Below are positions 10,520 to 21,309 of a stretch of 64,000 bases of DNA, in pieces (the stretch's first letter is position 1; each line of letters starts with the position of its first letter). The translations under genes and the position numbers were made by a program. The DNA lies in assembly GCA_012064385.1 (NCBI GenBank), contig QRDG01000140.1:971707-1035706 (forward strand). Direction: 5' to 3'. Source of the stretch: Puccinellia tenuiflora (Eukaryota > Streptophyta > Magnoliopsida > Poales > Poaceae). The notes beneath the pieces were generated by a model. It saw nothing but the letters and a program-made list of their open reading frames with translations. It did no database searches and was not told where the DNA came from.

Positions 10520-11835
10520 TTTGCGAGCAAACCTAAATCCTAGGCCGCCACCGAACCATTGGGGGCTCTCGCCATACAGGCTAAGTCTAGCCTAGGCCGC
10601 CACTCGAATCACTCGGGGGCTGCGCACAGGCATAACTCGAAATCCTAGGGCCACTCGAACCACTCGGGGGCTCGCGCCATACAGGTCTAAGTCCAGCCTA
10701 GGCCGCCACTCGAATCACTCGGGGGCTGCGCCACACAGGCATAACTCGAAATCCTGGCCGCCACTCGAACCACTCGGGGGCTCGCGCCATACAGGTCTAA
10801 GTCTAGCCTAGGCCGCCACTCGAATCACTCGGGGGCTGCGCCACACAGGCATAACTCGAAAATCCTAGGCCGCCACTCGAACCACTCGGGGGCTCGCGCC
10901 ATACAGGTCTAAGTCTAGCCTAGGCCGCCACTCGAATCACTCGGGGGCTGCGCCACACAGGCATAACTCGAATCCTAGGCCGCCACTCGAACCACTCGGG
11001 GCTCGCCAGGTCTCGGGTCGCGCATAAGTCTAGCCTAGGCGCCCACTCGATCACTCGGGGGCTGCGCCACACAGGCATAACTCGAAAATCCTAGGCCGCC
11101 ACTCGAACCACTCGGGGGCTCGCGCCATACAGGTNCGCGCCATACAGGTCTAAGTCCAGCCTAGGCCGCCACTCGAATCACTCGGGGGCTGCGCCACACA
11201 GGCATAACTCGAAAATCCTAGGCCGCCACTCGAACCACTCGGGGGCTCGCGCCATACAGGTCTAAGTCCAGCCTAGGCCGCCACTCGAATCACTCGGGGG
11301 CTGCGCCACACAGGCATAACTCGAAAATCCTAGGCCGCCACTCGAACCACTCGGGGGCTCGCGCCATACAGGTCTAAGTCCAGCCTAGGCCGCCACTCGA
11401 ATCACTCGGGGGCTGCGCCACACAGGCATAACTCGAAAATCCTAGGCCGCCACTCGAACCACTCGGGGGCTCGCGCCATACAGGTCTAAGTCAGCCTAGG
11501 CCGCCACTCGAATCACTCGGGGGCTGCGCCACACAGGCATAACTCGAAAATCCTAGGCCGCCACTCGAACCACTCGGGGGCTCGCGCCATACAGGTCTAA
11601 GTCCAGCCTAGGCCGCCACTCGAATCACTCGGGGGCTGCGCCACACAGGCATAAACTAGAAAATCCTAGTGCCGTCCACTCGAACCACTCGGGGGCTCGC
11701 GCCATACAGGTCTAAGTCCAGCCTAGGCCGCCACTCGAATCACTCGGGTTCTGCGCCGCACAGGCATAAACTCAGAAACCTAGGCCGCCACCTCGATTCA
11801 CTCGGGGGGCTCGCGCCATACAGGTCTACGAGTGC
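10520..11835 (+). repeat. Tandem array, about 118-bp dimeric unit, inside the gypsy element
   Basis: About 11 head-to-tail units are present, each made of two related halves. One half has CTCGAATCACTCGGGGGCT followed by GCGCCACACAGGC. The other has CTCGAACCACTCGGGGGCT followed by CGCGCCATACAGG. Copies are very similar in the centre and more diverged at both edges. The single N (11135) sits between two copies of CGCGCCATACAGGT, which looks like an assembly join. CACTCGGGGGCT, found in every half-unit, is also the sequence just before the right LTR. Confidence 0.93.
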
Positions 11836-11907
11836 AAAATCACACATTATACATTCAAGTGAACAACATCATATGGGCATACATACATGGCATATTTATG
11901 TTACAAG

Positions 11908-12811
11908 CTAAACATCATACAACAAGATGTCTTTCTTAGTCGCCAGGCTCTTCCTTTGGCGCATCCAGTGGCCCCTACACGTCGCTCTGTATGATTCATG
12001 ACCTGTTGGCATCACCTGACGTGCGGGTTCAAGGGATTCAGCATAATCAACATTCCCTAGGCAAGCCATCAAGTATCTATCCAAGGGAACATGAGGTCGA
12101 TGCAGTCGAACATAGGCAAATGCCGTGTTGGCCCCGGCAACAAGCTGGTTGAAGACGACCCCCTTCAACGCCCTGCTACTGCGGAACCTCTCCAACAGCG
12201 CGGGCAACCCTTCCGGCTGTTCATCAAGGGGGAAGAACACTTTGTTGATTTGCCAGAGCGCTTTCCTGCAACCTTCAAGCACGAACGCAGCTCGCCAGGT
12301 GCGATCCAGCATCCGCGCGAGTATATGGCCCTCTCCCTTATGTACCCAGAATTGGCGAGCTTCGACCGAATTACCGGTGGCTTCACTCTCCACGCGCTCG
12401 TCCACTCGAGCGTTCTCGGCTTTCCAGTCGGGTTAACAACTGCAATTAACGGGTCAAGGTGCAGAACAACACAAGCATGAAGAAATCAAAGCAGAGCAGC
12501 TAGAGCCCAAACCTTGTAGCTGTCGACATATCAGATCAATCTGATCGAGAAGAAGAAACCGTTCGCGCTGATTGAACGGCCCAGCGGAACGCGCCCTGAG
12601 GCGTTCAAGCTCCACTTCAGTTCTCCGCAGCTTCGACTCAAGTTCAGTGATCTTGTTCCTCATATAGTTAAACACCCGCTGGTCGTTCACGCTCCGTCTG
12701 GGAGTTGGATCAGCCAGGCCCCGTTGACGAGTGGGCGCAGCAGAAGAGGTACTCTCACCCTCATTTACACGGGTGGCCTCGGCGACTTCAAGAGCAGCAT
12801 TTTCATCGGGC
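11908..12811 (-). pseudogene. Antisense ORFs downstream of the main antisense gene
   Basis: Two minus-strand open segments look like exons. The upper one (about 12811-12510, after a TTGCAG-like acceptor) encodes an acidic segment and then a coiled coil (NKITELESKLRRTEVELERL). The lower one (12405-11908) encodes WRAAFVLEGCRKALWQINK and a stretch ending in YDV. I could not find a splice that joins them in frame: the best acceptor leads into a stop, so a small mutation or a different intron is likely. The product is not recognised. It lies on the same strand as, and 3' of, the six-exon antisense gene, and may be a second gene or the remnant of a longer one. Confidence 0.45.
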
Positions 12812-12966
12812 TGCCAAATTAAGTGGTGTCAAACAGAAGCCATATTCATTATAGCAAAAGACTCGAAGAGGTACATTGTCATGGAGGAATCAGGAATTGC
12901 ATTGATAAATAGACTTCATTATGTTCACTACAAAAGGCAAATCAAAAGGGAACCCTACTACACAGA

Positions 12967-15568
12967 CTACACGGCAGATTCCGACTGCGAGCGACTCTTC
13001 TTGGAGGCCAACTCTGCAGCCCTGGCAAGCTTCCTCTCAAAGGTATCAATCAGCTTAACAGCTAACTGACTTGCTCGTGTCTTGACGCTGTTTAGCGACT
13101 TGGACTTGCCATCGGGCTTTCGAGGAAAGTCGCTGACAACTGCCTCGAAGTCGCCTGCAACCTCATGACCAAGCAAAGCCGGAAAGTGAACTCGGAGCCG
13201 CGTACCGTCTGGGCACGCGTGTAGTCCGCCAGGGTGGTCGCCTCGCCTCTAAACGGGGACGTAAGCGCGTCCACGTCGGTCGGCAACGGCTGACTGGGGA
13301 AGACACTCCGATGCACACTCGCCAGAGCATCCTTAGACTTCTGCAGCTCCGACGAAGATTGCTGCAGTGCAGTCGAAGCATACGCGTGGGCACGGTCGAC
13401 GAAGCCAACAGCCGCCTCCAGGTCGACGTTCTCGCTGGAAGACTCTTCTGGAGGAGCGCCTCCGCACGGCTCTGAACAACGTGGATGACCGCATTAATGA
13501 CACATCAGGAGTCGCCACAAGACAAAGTAGGCAGCTAGCCGAGACACTTACCTCCGATTGCATGGGCGAGTCCAAGCAAGCGCTCAACCTGGATCTTCTC
13601 TAGTTGACCCCGGGTTTGCTCACGCTCTTGAGCTGCACCCAGGGACTTCTCCATCTCGGCGACCCGCCTCGCCAGAGTCTCCTTTTCGCCTATGAATCAC
13701 CGGATCAAAGTCAAAAACAGATAGTCGATACACCTCCTGAATACACGGGTTGGTACTTACTGTTGGCTCGCTCCAGAGCAATGCGGAGTCGACCATCCTC
13801 CTTCTCCATGCGCATGAAGGACTTGGCTCCCTCAAGCAGCTGGCGACAAAACGGCTGTGCAAAGAAGCAAAAGTGTCAATCTGTGCCCGACTATCCTAGT
13901 CACGCACATCTTCGGGGGCTACTCCCATCGGGAGCGCTGTTCGCGCACCCGACACAAGAAAGTGCAAGGTTAAGACGGAATATACTTACATGCTCCAGTA
14001 GCTCAGCATCCACTGCAGTCGCATCAGCAGCTCTTTCTGGCACCCTGGAGGTCGACGTCTTCAACGTCAAAGATTGGTGCTCCTCTTCTCGAGGCGAAGA
14101 GCCATCTCCACGAGTGTGATGGCTGTGTAAAGAAGCAAAACTTCAGAAAAACGTCCGAGGAGTCGAAAGAAGAACAAAGACAAAAAGGCGTACTTGCAGA
14201 GGCTTACCTGGTGACATCTTCATCCTCGCTGCTCATGGGAGGAGATGCCATCCCCCCAAACCCAACGGGCGGCGCAGAGTTCAGTGGAGACACGAACAGT
14301 GGATCAACCGGCTCACTCGCATCGGAGGATGAGTCGCGGGCTTCCTTGTCCTCTGCAACCACTTCCTTCAAAGGAGACGACCCCGAGGTGGAGTCGACAT
14401 TCCTTCGTCTTAGCCGCTTCCGCAGCGGCTCTTCATCTTCGTCATCCTCTTCTGCTTCCTCATTCGGCGAGTGAGCAGAAGGGAGTTCATCTTCATCGTC
14501 GTCCTGCTCGACGACTGTGGCCTCATCGTGAGGTCCATTCTCCATCAGCGGAGGAAGGCTCACATAAGCCCTTCGATCCTGACGAGTAGCGAGCAGAAAA
14601 GTGAGTCAAGAAAAACATTCGACTAAAGCAAGGCAAAGAGAATTCAAGGTGCTTACCTCAGGCACGGGATTGTTTGGCCCATATGGTTCGACTGGGCAGC
14701 TAACGTTGCACGGATCGGCGGCCCGAAGGCTGGTGATGTTCTTCACCTTAGTCGCGATCTGCGCGTCATCAAGCGCGGTGTCGACTGGAAGCTCCCACAT
14801 TGGCTGGCGTCGACTCAGCGGCTGCACCTTCAGCTTGTGGAAAGTTGCGATAAGGTGAATGCCACCTGTCTCGCGTCCGAGCGTCGTCAGCAACCCGCGG
14901 AGCAGCGCCAGCAGTGGCTTGGTCGACTCCTTGTCCTCCTTTGACAGAGGGTGCGACCAGGCCTTGGTCCTCCGCAGAGCTCGATCAGCGGCGAACTCGG
15001 GAAGGCCTTCTTGGTCCCACTTGATGTAGAACCATTTCTTCCGCCAGTTCTGGACGGAGTCGGATTTCTTCAGCTGGAAGAAGCTTGTGTCGCCGCGCAG
15101 CTGGATTCCGAAGCCGCCAACGGGGAACGTCTGCTTCGACTTCCCCACCATCCGTCGCACCATGAAGAGCGACTTCCACAAGTTCCAGTTGGGTGCGATC
15201 CCCAAAAAGCACTCGCATAACACAATGAAGCTCGCAATGTTCAATACGCTGTTGGGATTCAGATCATGCATCTGAATCCCATAGGCGTAGAGAAGACCAC
15301 GAACAAAATCGTGGATGGGGAACCCGAAGCCTCGCGGAAGGAACTCCACGAAGCACACGCGCTCCCCATCACGAGGAGAGGGGATCACATCCTTACCGGG
15401 GGCGCGCGTCGTCGCCGTGCTCGTCGGCGGCAGCAACCCTTGTTCCCGGAGGGCGTCCAATTCCGCCGCCTTCACGGACGACTTCCCCCAGTCGCCCTCC
15501 AGCTTCTTCATCCCGGCGTCGTCGCCGGCGGCGGAGCCTTCCGCTCCCTTCACCCTCTTCTGGCCCAT
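12967..15568 (-). CDS. Six-exon antisense gene in the gypsy element ('putative gypsy type transposon' domain plus coiled coil)
   Basis: Exons read on the minus strand are 15568-14657, 14578-14208, 14122-13990, 13854-13761, 13689-13552 and 13471 to about 12967. Each inferred intron has GT-AG ends and the reading phase holds at all five joins. Exon 1 begins MGQKRVKGAEG and carries a grass retrotransposon-associated domain (VEFLPRGFGFPIHDFVRGLL, then a segment with NWNLWKSLFMVRRM) that I recognise as the 'putative gypsy type transposon' family, PF04195. Exon 2 is acidic with a basic KRLRRRN patch that may be a nuclear signal. Exons 4-6 are coiled-coil (EKETLARRVAEMEKSL). A one-base deletion near 13176-13180 shifts exon 6, so this copy is probably inactive; without it the product would be about 715 residues. 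Function is unknown. Confidence 0.72.
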
Positions 15569-15649
15569 GGTGCTAGCGGAGGAGGAGAGAGTATCTGGTG
15601 AACTGGGCGCAAGGGCAGCAATGGAGGAACAGCAATGGAGGAACAGCAC

Positions 15650-16544
15650 TGGAGGAGAAAGCAGATGAGATGGCGGAGAAATGAGGAAGGCGTGAGCCGT
15701 TCCCCACCGCGGTGGAGATTATGTACCGCGGGGTCAGTTCATCCTGGCCGTCCTTCACGAAGCCGCAACTCGAGGCAACATCTGGCCGTCCACGTGTCGC
15801 GCGGAGATAGCAACCGTCGCCGGCCACGCCGCCCACTACGCGCGGGAATCGAGGCGCCATCATCATGCCACGAAAATTTCGTGCCCAACGGTCAGAACAG
15901 TCAACACTGACACCGGGACCACTCTGTTACGTCCCATCGGACGCAGAGCACGCCGAAAACGTCAGCCCTGACGTCATCAAGCGGAGGCGTGTCAAGTAAG
16001 CCAACGGGCTGATGGAGCACCCGGACAGATTTTTCGAGTGCAACAAGGAACAGTAAGCTCTGAGAGCTGAGTCGACTCGATAATCCATTCGAGTGAGACA
16101 AATACATAGTAAGCTTTACAAAGCTGATGACACCCGAATTCATCATTCGAGTGGCCTCCAACCAGTAAGCTTTCATAGCTGAGTTTAAGTCGATTCCGTA
16201 GGCCATTAAGGCTGAGTACAAAGTAAGTCGAACAAGGCCAGTTTTGACTTGGGCATTTCGAGTCATCTTTTTACTCCCATCGGGAGCGGGCTTTTCGACT
16301 GAAGAAAAATTGAGTTTAACCTCAATTGCAAGCAATTCAGCTTAATCTCGGGGGCTACTCCCATCGGGAGCGCTGTTCGCGCACCCGATGACTAAGGACA
16401 ACGACAGTCGAAAGCTGGCGGGTCAAGAAAAATCATGAAGCGCACTCGATCATTCAAGACAGTAGCAGCCGAAGATTGGCTCGCGAAGAAGTCAGGTGGC
16501 GTGCCCGGAGGAAGGAGTCCTTTACTCGACTCTGCGATTCGACT
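15650..16544. other. Gypsy 3' non-coding region and likely antisense promoter region
   Basis: There is no convincing coding on either strand. Repeats related to CTACTCCCATCGGGAGCG occur at 16270-16290 and 16350-16375, and also at about 13918-13940 in an intron of the antisense gene. Several AGTAAGCTTT/C segments recur every 55-60 bases between 16045 and 16170. Upstream sequences for the antisense gene should lie here. Confidence 0.45.
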
Positions 16545-16548
16545 AAGC

Positions 16549-16561
16549 ACTCGGGGGCTAC
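16549..16561 (+). promoter_or_regulatory. Polypurine-tract region before the right LTR
   Basis: ACTCGGGGGCTAC directly precedes the LTR start TGTCG. The G-run is the likely plus-strand primer. It is short for a polypurine tract but matches the motif repeated in the tandem array. Confidence 0.5.
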
Positions 16562-16990
16562 TGTCGTGGGGCTACCTTTCAGGTGCCCCACGGTGGTGAT
16601 ACCTGGGTCACGTCAAGTGAAGCCCATTGAAGCCCATGAAGCATACCGGGTGGCCCAAGTAGTCGGTTAGGCCGATGAGAGTTTTCCTTATCTTGTAACG
16701 TGCAATCTGCACCGTCCACCCGAGACCTGGCCTGTGATATAAAGGCCAGGAGGGTGCGTCGTCTAGGTCAAGCAACCATCAAGCAAACCCTAGCGAGATC
16801 GCATCTCGCCATTGTAGCCACCTTAATAATTCCAGACAAGCAGGAGTAGGTCTTTACCTCACCTCGAGGGGCCGAACCTGGGTAAAACTCGCCCCCTGTT
16901 AGCCGTCACAGCCACCAACGTTCTCTCTCTCTCCCCCTCAATCAACCCGGGGTGTACAACCTTGGGAATTGCCGAGCCCTAACCTCGTCA
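16562..16990 (+). repeat. 3' LTR of the Tat-type element
   Basis: It begins TGTCGTGGGGCTACC and ends CTCGTCA, matching the left LTR. It carries a small local duplication (GAAGCCCATTGAAGCCCATGA) absent from the left copy and a conserved TATAAAG at 16738. Confidence 0.92.
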
Positions 16991-17201
16991 TGAGTCCCAT
17001 GTGTCAGGCTAGTGTTGTCAGCGTTATGACCAATTCGTGTAATAAAACTATGACCTTTCTGACCAAATTGGTCATTATGTTTTTGGGTCTGGACCCTGCA
17101 AAACAGCCCACGACCAATTAATAGGAAATGGTCATAGATCTATGACCAATTCTTTGAGGGTCATTATGAGAAAGTCATAAATCAACACATTTCTTGTAGT
17201 G
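16991..17201. mobile_element. CACTA element end (fragment)
   Basis: It ends CATTTCTTGTAGTG at 17188-17201, the inverse of the CACTACAAGAAATG terminus. Inside are about nine short subterminal repeats of the TATGACC/GGTCATA type in both orientations, as expected for CACTA transposase-binding sites. It abuts the gypsy LTR directly and the rest of the element is not on the other side. Confidence 0.75.
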
Positions 17202-17514
17202 GCATTAGGAAAGTAATACAACTAATTTCAGTCTTAATCTTTACTTCACATCCGGGTTTAGCATAAAAATTAGCATTGGATGAAGGGCGCCCGAGCCCGG
17301 TACAGCACCGCTTCATTCAATGCTAACGATGTGCCCTAGCAAATTTGGCTTATAAACAGGTCGTTCACACAGCCAACTATCGAGGTGGGACTAAATATCC
17401 CGTTCGGGCAGTCAGTCAGGCCGAGTAACGGTCAACAAGCTTGACCAGACGGAAAAGCCCCGTTTGGCCATCTGCGAGAGTGGATAGACCGAAGTGGAAA
17501 AAAAATGAGGAAAG
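17202..17514. other. Stretch between the CACTA end and the LINE relic
   Basis: No gene seen. A LINE reverse transcriptase would be expected here if the minus-strand LINE continued, but I find none. Confidence 0.4.
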
Positions 17515-18470
17515 CTAAGCGGGCGGGGCAAAAACGAGCAAAACTAAGCGAAGTGGGGCACAGAAGTAATTGTCCCAATATCTATTGGTGGTTTTCCTCC
17601 ACTTTTTATGTTCACCTCTTAGAGTTTTGAATCTAGCAATAATCTCCTTTGCTAGATTGGAGCAGATAGCAGGGGCTTGCGAGTGAGTCTGTACAACTTC
17701 ATTAAATCCATCAAATACCATCCAATATTCTTCAAATCTAAAAATATTTCCTTTTGGAAATGAGGTGCCAATCTGGATTTTGATAGGAATATGATCAAAG
17801 GTTAATTTAGCTAGAGGGGTCGCAACGTATTTTGGAAATTGAGTGGTCCAGCTCGTGTAAGAAAAAATCTGGTCTAATTTCTCTAATAGAGCGGAATCTT
17901 ACATATTTCTCCGTCTGTATGCTCTGTCTTTGAGGGGAATTTCTTCCAAATCAAGGTGTTGTATAATTCTATTGAACATAAAAATATTATAAAAATATAT
18001 CCCGATTATTCTTGTATTATGGGCTTCGGATTAGGTTGAAAATCTCCCAAAATAATACATAAATCCATCTATGAACAGATTCTTGTATCTAAATTATAGG
18101 GCTGGCTACTGAATAGATTCTTGTTATCAGGTATAGTTTGCCCGTACACATTGGTAAAATACCAAGTTTGATTGCTGATTTTCACTAAGTTGCACATCAA
18201 GTTGGCCCATACACATTTGTCTTGATGCATAATATTACCTCAATTAATCACCCGTTCCATATAATAATAAGTCAACGAAATTTGCCAACAAATGGAACAT
18301 AAGAAAATTTATTAAATTTCCTAGGACAAAACTTATGTGATCAAAGTGTTCTCTCTTAGTTTCTTGGAAACAAATATATTGCTATTAGATTCCTCCAATT
18401 TGAGCCTAATAACATCCCATCTGATTTGAGAATTAATTCCTCCAAAATTCAATTAAGAATAATCCACAAT
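17515..18470 (-). pseudogene. LINE (non-LTR retrotransposon) endonuclease domain, decayed
   Basis: On the minus strand the diagnostic order of the APE-type endonuclease is visible across several frames: RWDVIRLKLEESNSNI and QETKREHFD near 18350-18440, then GDF and NLIRSP near 18010-18050 with a one-base frame change, then FDHIPIKIQ where SDH is expected, PKGNIFRFEEYW, and the linker FKTLRGEHKKWRK at about 17620. Ser-to-Phe in the SDH motif and the frame changes mean it is dead. The reverse transcriptase that should follow (below 17515) is missing. Confidence 0.75.
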
Positions 18471-19405
18471 CCATTAATAGAAACATAGTAAATGAATATA
18501 GGACCAGACAAAGCTTGTAAGCCTGGAGACATCTTGGAACAATTGAGTATTTGGATGTGCATAATATCGTAATAATATCAACATTAAAGGACCAGAGTAT
18601 TGCACAGAGAAATTATTACAACCAGTAGACATAAGCTGCCCAAAATATAGGAAGTTCCAACTGATAAACAGTCACAGTTCCGATAAGCAGTGGGTGAGAT
18701 TTGTTGGTGCAACCAAAATAATAAGGCCATGCACGAGAGAACTCCACTTATGGGATGAATATTGCCATATAGAAGTAGCCTTTATTCAATGTTAGCATAG
18801 TAACTATCATAGTTCAGGAGTCCTCATATACATCCCTAGGATGCATCTGACATGGGCATGTGCCAATGGCCCGAAGAGTTGAAACTAGCGGGTGAGGAGG
18901 GACAGTGGCTTATTCATCAATCAGTTGTGTTTCAAAAACAAGCTCAAAATTAGAAGCACGTCTTCTTTACTATTACAGTTCTTGGAGACTCTGTCATTAA
19001 TATTAGCCCTTGAATCCTTCCTATAGTAGTGCAAGTCTGTCACTTCTTATCACGTAAGCAACAATATTTGGTGCTTTATTATTTTTCTCTCTAGTAGCTA
19101 GTTGGGCACCTTCAAGAATTTCAGTGAATTTACTATTGAGGGAGGAATGAAATCTTTCTCATCACGAGTGTTAAGGTGGATGTAACACTTTCTTTTGAGC
19201 CTAGTAGCACTGCCTCCATTGCCAATATCATAATCATTTCGTAGAACAACAAAACTAAGAGGAATTTATGAATGTCATAGGTTCAATTTTCACCAAAATT
19301 GTAGCATTATTGCCGTTCTCCATGTTCCAAACCAAAAGTCTGCCATGTGGGGCCATAGATGTGAATATAGTGTTTAGATTCAAACACTCCTAGGGATAAT
19401 TAGCA
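18471..19405 (-). other. Degenerate LINE interior (ORF1 3' part to endonuclease start)
   Basis: No long frame is open. Its position between ORF1-like and endonuclease-like relics on the same strand suggests decayed LINE sequence. Nothing else is recognised. Confidence 0.35.
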
Positions 19406-20095
19406 TTAGCCACATAACATTATTGAAAGTAGCAGCCGTGTGATTGATGCTCTGTTTTGTGGGATTGCTGTCAGGGTTGATGGAGACAATAGTGCAGTCG
19501 TCGCAAATGACGGGGAAGTTTCTGCTGATGAAGACCTAGCTATGCTTAGGGCGGAGGCCATTGTGGGGATGTACTGGTGGGGTATTGGACCACAAGGATA
19601 GTTCGCCATTGCACCATCTGCAAGCTCAACGGAGCACTCGAGAAACAAGGGTTTACTGTTGCACCGAGGGGTAGTTTGGGCAAAAGTATTCACGCTGATT
19701 GGGTTTCCTTCAGTGAAATAAAACCGAGTTTTTGTTTTTGGCCTGAAGATAAGCTCCTTTGTGTTTAATGAGACACTGCTTTGAGATATTCCCATAATTT
19801 CAACAAATTTTGCAGTCGGCTTGATTTTTACACTCCGAAATAATATGGTCATCACATTAAATGGCTGGATCATTAATGGGTTGCGGACAACATAATCATT
19901 ACTAGGATCAATAGGAATATTGTTTCGTGTTCTTCTATCAATTTTCACCACCCAAGTTTGACGGTTATTTAAAATAGCTAGGTTTCCGATGTCCACGTTG
20001 ATCCTAGAACTCCGATATGGGGACCGATAAATCAGTTCAGATATGACCAAAGGATCAATTGCCAAGGGGGTAGAATTTGCACCCAGTAAGGACAT
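19406..20095 (-). pseudogene. LINE ORF1-like relic with a broken zinc knuckle
   Basis: A 229-codon frame is open, but the better evidence lies in an overlapping minus frame at about 19770-19835. There CKIC-stop-NYGNISKQC matches a CX2CX4HX4C zinc knuckle, with the Trp codon turned to TGA and the His replaced by Asn. With the endonuclease relic downstream on the same strand this fits ORF1 of a plant L1-type LINE. The long frame itself may be partly fortuitous. Confidence 0.5.
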
Positions 20096-20229
20096 GATTC
20101 ATAGCCCTATATGTAGATGGAGGTCTAATCCGAAGACTATATATGACACCATCCATGTGGGATAAAAATATCCCTCCCATATCTTCCAACCGTAATCAGG
20201 TCTCAAAACTCCATATGTTGTAGAGACCA

Positions 20230-20478
20230 CCATGAACGAATCAGGTGTGTACATGATAAATTACCGGCATAAGAGAGAATTTTTATCATTAAAAACCTTA
20301 TCATTTATACATAGCCAAACAATTATATTATGAAAATCGCTCCCGCCCTAAGAAGTATTCTAAACTTAACATCAATACCTTGTAGCCAGTTGCCAAACAT
20401 ATTTGCAACGCTACTTAGCGGATACAAGTTTGAAACTTTTTGGATGACTAGCCACATAGAACGGGCAAATGAGCACTA
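20230..20478 (-). pseudogene. LINE 3'-terminal coding relic (zf-RVT type)
   Basis: Minus-strand translation in shifting frames gives YPLSSVANMFGNWLQGID and then NDKVFNDKNSLL. This matches the characteristic end of plant LINE ORF2 proteins (an FGNWL-GID segment followed by RNDKVFNDK). It lies 5' of the ORF1 relic on the same strand, so it belongs to a separate LINE copy. Confidence 0.6.
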
Positions 20479-20574
20479 GAAGAACAAGGGTTTTATTGTC
20501 TCATCACGATGACAAAAAAAAACCATCGAAGGTACCGCCATCGAAGAACAAGGGTTTTATTGTCTCATCACGAT
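20479..20574 (+). repeat. Local direct duplication of a 32-base unit
   Basis: The unit starting GAAGAACAAGGGTTTTATTG occurs at 20479-20510 and again at 20543-20574, separated by 32 bases. A shorter CGCCATCGAAG motif also repeats around it. Confidence 0.8.
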
Positions 20575-20725
20575 TGTTTCTAGTAAGGATTACCGCCATC
20601 GAAGGTACTATCCAAAACCATTCACCAAAAAGGAAAATCTAAAAAAAATTATTTTGAATCTTTTATACACAAAAAATAGTGATATTTTCCTATATGCCCC
20701 TTAGGACGACAATGGCATTATTATA

Positions 20726-20813
20726 CTCACTCCGTATCAAAATATAAGATGTTTTAGCATTTCTCTTGGAAAAAGAAATGTTAAAACATCTTATATTTTG
20801 ATATCGGAGGGAG
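20726..20813. mobile_element. Stowaway-type MITE
   Basis: The ends are CTCACTCCGTATC and the inverse CGGAGGGAG. The 88-base element is an almost perfect palindrome (AAATATAAGATGTTTTA and its inverse) and is flanked by TA (20724-20725 and 20814-20815). It lies about 500 bases before the peroxidase start. Confidence 0.93.
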
Positions 20814-20815
20814 TA

Positions 20816-21227
20816 CCACATGTAATCAACGCATCCGTCGATACGGAAAAGTCTTCGAGTCTGACAGTGACAGATCAATACAGGCGTACTAGGGAATTTT
20901 CTTTTACCCTTTGTCAGAACATATTTGCATGTATCCCGACTCCCGAGCATGTTCCAGCGACCCTCGATGGCACCTCTCTAAGCAATGACGACTTGACGAG
21001 CATGGCCAGTTATTATCGCTGGTCATGTCGGCGGCCGTGTTTAACGGACGAGCAGCTGCTGCAATGCATGTCAACTAGCTGATTCTCTTGCTACTACTGA
21101 ACATTGTCCAACCCCAGGGATTAGTGTCAACTGCCTTGTTATATTAGTTCACGAGGAGATGTCAACTCTGCGAATGTGCTCCCCATGTTCCGCTACTGAG
21201 TTGTTCGTCTTGGAAGCAAGCGACTAA
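20816..21227. other. Peroxidase upstream region
   Basis: No gene. This is the proximal promoter region of the peroxidase gene. I see no further regulatory motif that I would defend. Confidence 0.45.
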
Positions 21228-21237
21228 CTATAAATGG
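21228..21237 (+). promoter_or_regulatory. TATA box of the peroxidase gene
   Basis: CTATAAATGG lies about 75 bases before the start codon, which would give a 5' leader of about 45-50 bases. Confidence 0.7.
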
Positions 21238-21309
21238 TGGTACGTACACAGAAGGCCCTCCCATCACCCAACTCCAACCACCGACAAAAACCAGGCTTAG
21301 CTAGCGACG

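Larger units (their letters stand above)
3438..16990 (+). mobile_element. Tat-type Ty3/gypsy LTR retrotransposon, about 13.5 kb, with an antisense locus
   Basis: Two related LTRs (418 and 429 bp, both TGTCGTGG...CGTCA) bound a primer-binding site, a gag-protease frame, a pol frame, a long tandem array and antisense genes. A second RNase H domain after the RT-linked one, the protease motif DGGSG, and extra antisense ORFs 3' of pol are features of the Tat branch of plant Ty3/gypsy elements. The five bases outside the two LTRs differ (GTTCT against TGAGT), so no target duplication survives. Pol has nonsense and frameshift mutations, so this copy is defective. Confidence 0.9.

Noticed and set aside
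10520..11835. Regularly spaced repeats resembling a CRISPR array
   Set aside because: This is a plant genome, the units are directly tandem without unique spacers, and they lie inside an LTR retrotransposon.
13604..14119. A 171-codon plus-strand frame in the gypsy element
   Set aside because: It runs across exons and introns of the antisense gene in the wrong orientation and has no domain.
15901..16335. A 144-codon minus-strand frame 5' of the antisense gene
   Set aside because: It shows no domain, is built on the short AGTAAGCTTT repeats of the gypsy 3' region and has no splice link to the antisense gene.
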